A stretch of 16,769 nt of DNA from Ruixingdingia sedimenti (GTDB taxonomy: Bacteria; Pseudomonadota; Alphaproteobacteria; Rhodobacterales; Rhodobacteraceae). Every line of letters starts with the position of its first letter. The first letter of the stretch is position 1. The position numbers and the translations under genes were made by a program. Under the pieces are notes generated by a model. It saw only the letters and a list, made by a program, of their open reading frames with translations, did no database searches and was not told the DNA's origin. Shown here piece by piece: positions 14,948-16,769 of the stretch. Location: the NCBI RefSeq assembly GCF_031432425.1, contig NZ_JAVKPH010000049.1:1-16769 (forward strand), written 5' to 3'.

Positions 14948-15023
14948 GGGCCTGTAGCTCAATGGTCAGAGCAGGGCGCTCATAACGCCTTGGTTGGGGG
15001 TTCGAGTCCCTCCGGGCCTACCA
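14948..15023 (+). tRNA. tRNA with CAU anticodon, probably tRNA-Ile2 (lysidine-modified)
   Basis: A full 76-nt cloverleaf with encoded CCA. Acceptor GGGCCTG pairs with CGGGCCT (with a G1-U72 and a U6-G67 wobble), D arm GCTC/GAGC, anticodon stem GGGCG/CGCCT with loop CTCATAA, T arm GGGGG-TTCGAGT-CCCTC, discriminator A73. A CAU anticodon could mean initiator Met, elongator Met or Ile2. The acceptor pairs C4-G69 and C5-G68 are those recognised by TilS in tRNA-Ile2, whereas elongator tRNA-Met has U-A/A-U there, and the initiator-type GGG/CCC anticodon stem and C1-A72 mismatch are absent. Ile2 reads AUA after C34 is changed to lysidine. Its 3' half serves as an integration site, shown by the integrase remnant behind it. 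Confidence 0.93.
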
Positions 15024-15330
15024 AATTTTCCATTTTCACTTATATTCCAAGTAGTTGCCGGAATTTCCGGCATGCTTCCCGGCAGGTCCGTGGCCGCTGG
15101 TTCCCGGTTCGGCTGCGCCAGCGGCTTTTCCATTGCGGAATCTGCCGGCCCTTCGCGCTGCACTTCGGTCAGCGTCTTGTGGCCGGTGATCGCCATGGGG
15201 TCGTGCGCTGCCGCCCCTGCCGATCGCCGGGTGCAGGCCTTGCGCAGCCGAGGGCGATCACTCGGTCGGCCCGGCGGCGCCGCACCATTCGCGCCTCCGG
15301 TTGCCGAGGCCCGCCGCCCCCGCGCCCGAT
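15024..15330 (-). pseudogene. Decayed tyrosine-recombinase integrase, C-terminal remnant
   Basis: Read on the minus strand toward the tRNA. One frame (15329-15261) gives GAGAAGLGNRRREWCGAAG, matching the integrase string F(G)NRFREWCDAAGL, and then stops at TGA (15260-15258). About 3-4 codons later another frame (from 15250) gives RLRKACTRR and then HDPMAITGHKTLTEVQR, the hallmark HGLRK...EI.AITGHKTL.EV.RYT block of phage/island integrases. The HxLR histidine is missing and the catalytic tyrosine after EVQR is replaced by EG, with a deletion of the following YT..AA segment. The frame then runs through the tRNA antisense to 14966, as many tRNA-targeting integrases do. The N-terminal two thirds are absent. 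It is non-functional and marks an old insertion at this tRNA. Confidence 0.75.
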
Positions 15331-15414
15331 ACCCGTCCTGTTCTGCGCCTTGTTTGTGGCCTTGCAAGGGAGTTGCGGCAGCGCGAGATGCGTGTTCTGC
15401 AACCGAAAATCGTT

Positions 15415-15444
15415 TTGACTATTAACGATAGTTGTTTATATAAT
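15415..15444 (+). promoter_or_regulatory. Near-consensus sigma70 promoter
   Basis: TTGACT (15415-15420), 18-nt spacer, TATAAT (15439-15444), in the only strongly AT-rich patch of the window. It faces the dioxygenase gene and would start transcription near 15451, leaving a leader of about 200 nt. Confidence 0.7.
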
Positions 15445-15455
15445 CGTTTTATAGT
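15418..15455. promoter_or_regulatory. Palindromic operator candidate over the promoter
   Basis: Left arm ACTATTAACGAT (15418-15429) is the reverse complement of the right arm ATCGTTTTATAGT (15443-15455) apart from a one-base length difference and one mismatch. The arms cover the -35 end, the -10 box and the predicted start site. A nested repeat ACTAT-N5-ATAGT lies at 15418-15432. This layout fits repressor binding; no cognate regulator is in the window. Confidence 0.5.
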
Positions 15456-15649
15456 ACAGCAATGCAGGGACGGCATCATCGGTCCCGGGTGCCGGCAGAA
15501 CAGCGTCCCGCGGTGGAGCGTGGCGTGATGTGGTGGGTGCGGGCGAGCGGCGGTATCGGCCGCCGCGCCCGGGCTGTCTGCTGCAGCGCGCCGGGCGCCC
15601 CGTCCGATGCTTCTGTTCGAACGAGACTTGACCCGCTGGGAGGAACACG
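15456..15649 (+). other. Leader region of the dioxygenase gene
   Basis: About 194 nt of predicted 5' untranslated RNA. It contains a hairpin GCGGCGG (15547-15553) / CCGCCGC (15560-15566) and then a ribosome binding site GGGAGGA just ahead of the gene. An in-frame TGA at 15629-15631 excludes an upstream start for the dioxygenase. An ATG at 15462 opens a frame without a ribosome binding site; I do not call it a gene. Confidence 0.45.
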
Positions 15650-16636
15650 ATGGCAATCTGTGCTCTGGCATATCTGGGAATACGATCCGACAGGCTGGAC
15701 GACTGGTCCGACTTTGCCGGAAAGCTTCTCGGGATGCAGAAGGTGGACCGGGCCGGGCGTTCGATGGCGTTCCGCATGGATGACAGGATGCAGCGGCTCG
15801 TCGTGTCCGACGAGAAGGGCGAGACGCTGGCCTTCCTCGGATTCGAGGTGGAACGCGCGGCGGATCTTCAGGCCTATGCCGCCCGGCTGGAGCGGGCGGG
15901 GGTGAAGGTGCAGCCCGGCACACGCGAACTCGCCGACCGCCGGCTGGTGGGCGAACTCATCTGGTTCGAGGATCCGATGGGCAACCGGGTGGAACTGGTC
16001 CATGCCCCGATGGTGACGGACGATCCCTTCGTGCCGGGCCGCCCGATCCAGGGGTTCAAGACCGGCCCCCTCGGCATGGGGCATGCGGTGCTGCATGTGC
16101 AGGACATCGACGTGATGATGCCCTTCTACCGCGACGTGCTGGATTTCCACGTGTCGGACTACGGGCTTGTACCCTATGGGCTGTATTTCTTTCATGTGAA
16201 CGGCCGCCACCACAGCTTTGCGATGGTCGGTTCGGGGCAGCGGGGCTTTCATCATTTCATGGTGGAATACCAGAACCTCGACGATGTGGGGCAGGGCTAC
16301 GACATCGCGATGGGTTCGGATCGCGTCAGCTATTCGCTCGGCCGTCATACCAACGACTGGATGACCTCGTTCTATGCGACCACGCCGTCGGGGTTCTTCG
16401 TGGAAAACGGCTGGGGCGGGCGCGTGATCGATCCTGCGACATGGACGCCGCACGAAACCCATGACGGGCCGAGCTTCTGGGGGCACGAACGGCTTTACCT
16501 GCCAGACGAGAAGGGCGGCCTGCGGGAGCGGATGCGCGACATGCGCATGGATGCCGCCCGACGCGGGCTGCGCGCGCCGCCGGCGGCAGATTGCCCGTGG
16601 CTTTTCGGTGAACTCGCCCGGGGCGGGCGGGGCTAG
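15650..16636 (+). CDS. Type I extradiol ring-cleavage dioxygenase (VOC family, BphC/HsaC-like)
   Basis: 328 residues; GGGAGGA precedes the ATG. Two vicinal-oxygen-chelate domains are visible: a non-catalytic N-terminal one (about 1-118, ending WFEDPMGNRVELVH) and a catalytic one (about 141-265). The Fe(II) ligands align as H145 (MGHAVLHV), H202 (HHFMVEY) and E252 (FFVENGWG); H188 (GRHHSF), H233 (GRHTND) and Y242 match the catalytic H195, H241 and Y250 of BphC. The enzyme cleaves a catecholic ring next to the hydroxyls, in the cytoplasm. The aromatic substrate is unknown. The protein is ~30 residues longer than typical BphC, with a basic C-terminal tail. It has its own AT-rich promoter and lies behind an integrase remnant, which suggests acquired catabolic DNA. 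The stop codon coincides with the start of an IS element. Confidence 0.92.
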   Translation: MAICALAYLGIRSDRLDDWSDFAGKLLGMQKVDRAGRSMAFRMDDRMQRLVVSDEKGETLAFLGFEVERAADLQAYAARLERAGVKVQPGTRELADRRLVGELIWFEDPMGNRVELVHAPMVTDDPFVPGRPIQGFKTGPLGMGHAVLHVQDIDVMMPFYRDVLDFHVSDYGLVPYGLYFFHVNGRHHSFAMVGSGQRGFHHFMVEYQNLDDVGQGYDIAMGSDRVSYSLGRHTNDWMTSFYATTPSGFFVENGWGGRVIDPATWTPHETHDGPSFWGHERLYLPDEKGGLRERMRDMRMDAARRGLRAPPAADCPWLFGELARGGRG

Positions 16637-16769
16637 GGTCAGGACCCATTGATCTTGCGGTTGGGGCGTGATTCAGGCTCCGTGAGGAGACTGATCGATG
16701 AGCAACCTTTTCTGGCTGACGGAGGCGCAGATGGCACGTCTGGAACCGTTCTTTCCCAAGAGCCATGGC
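16637..16769 (+). mobile_element. IS5-family insertion sequence, left end (partial)
   Basis: The transposase start at 16698 is recognisable, so the element's left end lies between it and the dioxygenase. The likely boundary is GGTCAGGACCC directly after CTAG (16633-16636), a YTAR-type target typical of several IS5 subgroups. The first bases form the short palindrome GGGTC-AG-GACCC (16636-16647). The right end is beyond the window, so terminal repeats and target duplication cannot be checked. Confidence 0.7.
16698..16769 (+). CDS. IS5-family transposase, N-terminal fragment (cut by window edge)
   Basis: 24 codons beginning MSNLFWLTEAQMARLEPFF and continuing PKSHG. This is the highly conserved N-terminus of IS5-family (IS427-like) transposases, part of the DUF4096-type domain that precedes the DDE nuclease. 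A GAGGAG ribosome binding site is at 16683-16688. Many members of this group make the full enzyme by frameshifting between two frames; that part is not in the window. Confidence 0.9.
   Translation, partial: MSNLFWLTEAQMARLEPFFPKSHG

Noticed and set aside
15057..15071. Palindrome GCCGGAA-T-TTCCGGC behind the tRNA as a terminator or att core
   Set aside because: A one-base loop makes the hairpin unlikely, it has no T-run, and nothing ties it to recombination; kept only as a note.
15462..15905. Plus-strand frame starting in the dioxygenase leader as a leader peptide gene
   Set aside because: No ribosome binding site, Arg/Gly-rich composition, and it overlaps the dioxygenase start in another frame.

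Overview
The window looks like chromosomal DNA of a high-GC alphaproteobacterium, most likely in the Rhodobacteraceae (Rhodobacter/Paracoccus-like). The signs are strong GC bias at third codon positions, the class of aspartate aminotransferase, an LdtR-type MarR regulator, a zinc-type MetRS with the FSTS form of its signature loop, and G/C-rich intergenic hairpins. No species can be named from the sequence alone.

Left part (1-5050): the last codons of acetyl-CoA synthetase (acs), then a metabolite:H+ symporter-type MFS transporter with a large periplasmic insertion, a small convergent membrane protein, an orphan receiver-only response regulator, a MATE efflux pump and a small conserved hypothetical protein. 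The acs-transporter neighbourhood suggests uptake and activation of a short carboxylate.

Middle part (5183-12227): aspartate aminotransferase, divergent from sdhE (flavinylation factor for succinate dehydrogenase) across a 74-bp gap where two candidate promoters overlap at their -10 boxes; then ldtR, a lipocalin-type lipoprotein, a cysteine-rich lipoprotein directly behind a Tas-like aldo/keto reductase, a YcaD-like MFS transporter, and an SDR oxidoreductase with a good intrinsic terminator.

Right part (12228-16769): methionyl-tRNA synthetase (metG), then a small secreted protein whose only four cysteines form an aromatic C-x5-C-x5-C-x5-C tail at the extreme C-terminus, then a CAU-anticodon tRNA that fits tRNA-Ile2. 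Directly behind the tRNA lies a decayed tyrosine integrase reading toward it, which marks the tRNA as an old integration site. The DNA beyond it is accessory: a near-consensus AT-rich promoter embedded in a palindrome, a type I extradiol ring-cleavage dioxygenase, and the left end of an IS5-family element that begins at the dioxygenase stop codon.

Two families of intergenic hairpin repeats recur. One is a ~51-bp GC-rich element with three copies, two of them facing each other upstream of metG. The other is a pair of AT-stem hairpins that differ by compensatory changes and sit on either side of the lipocalin gene.
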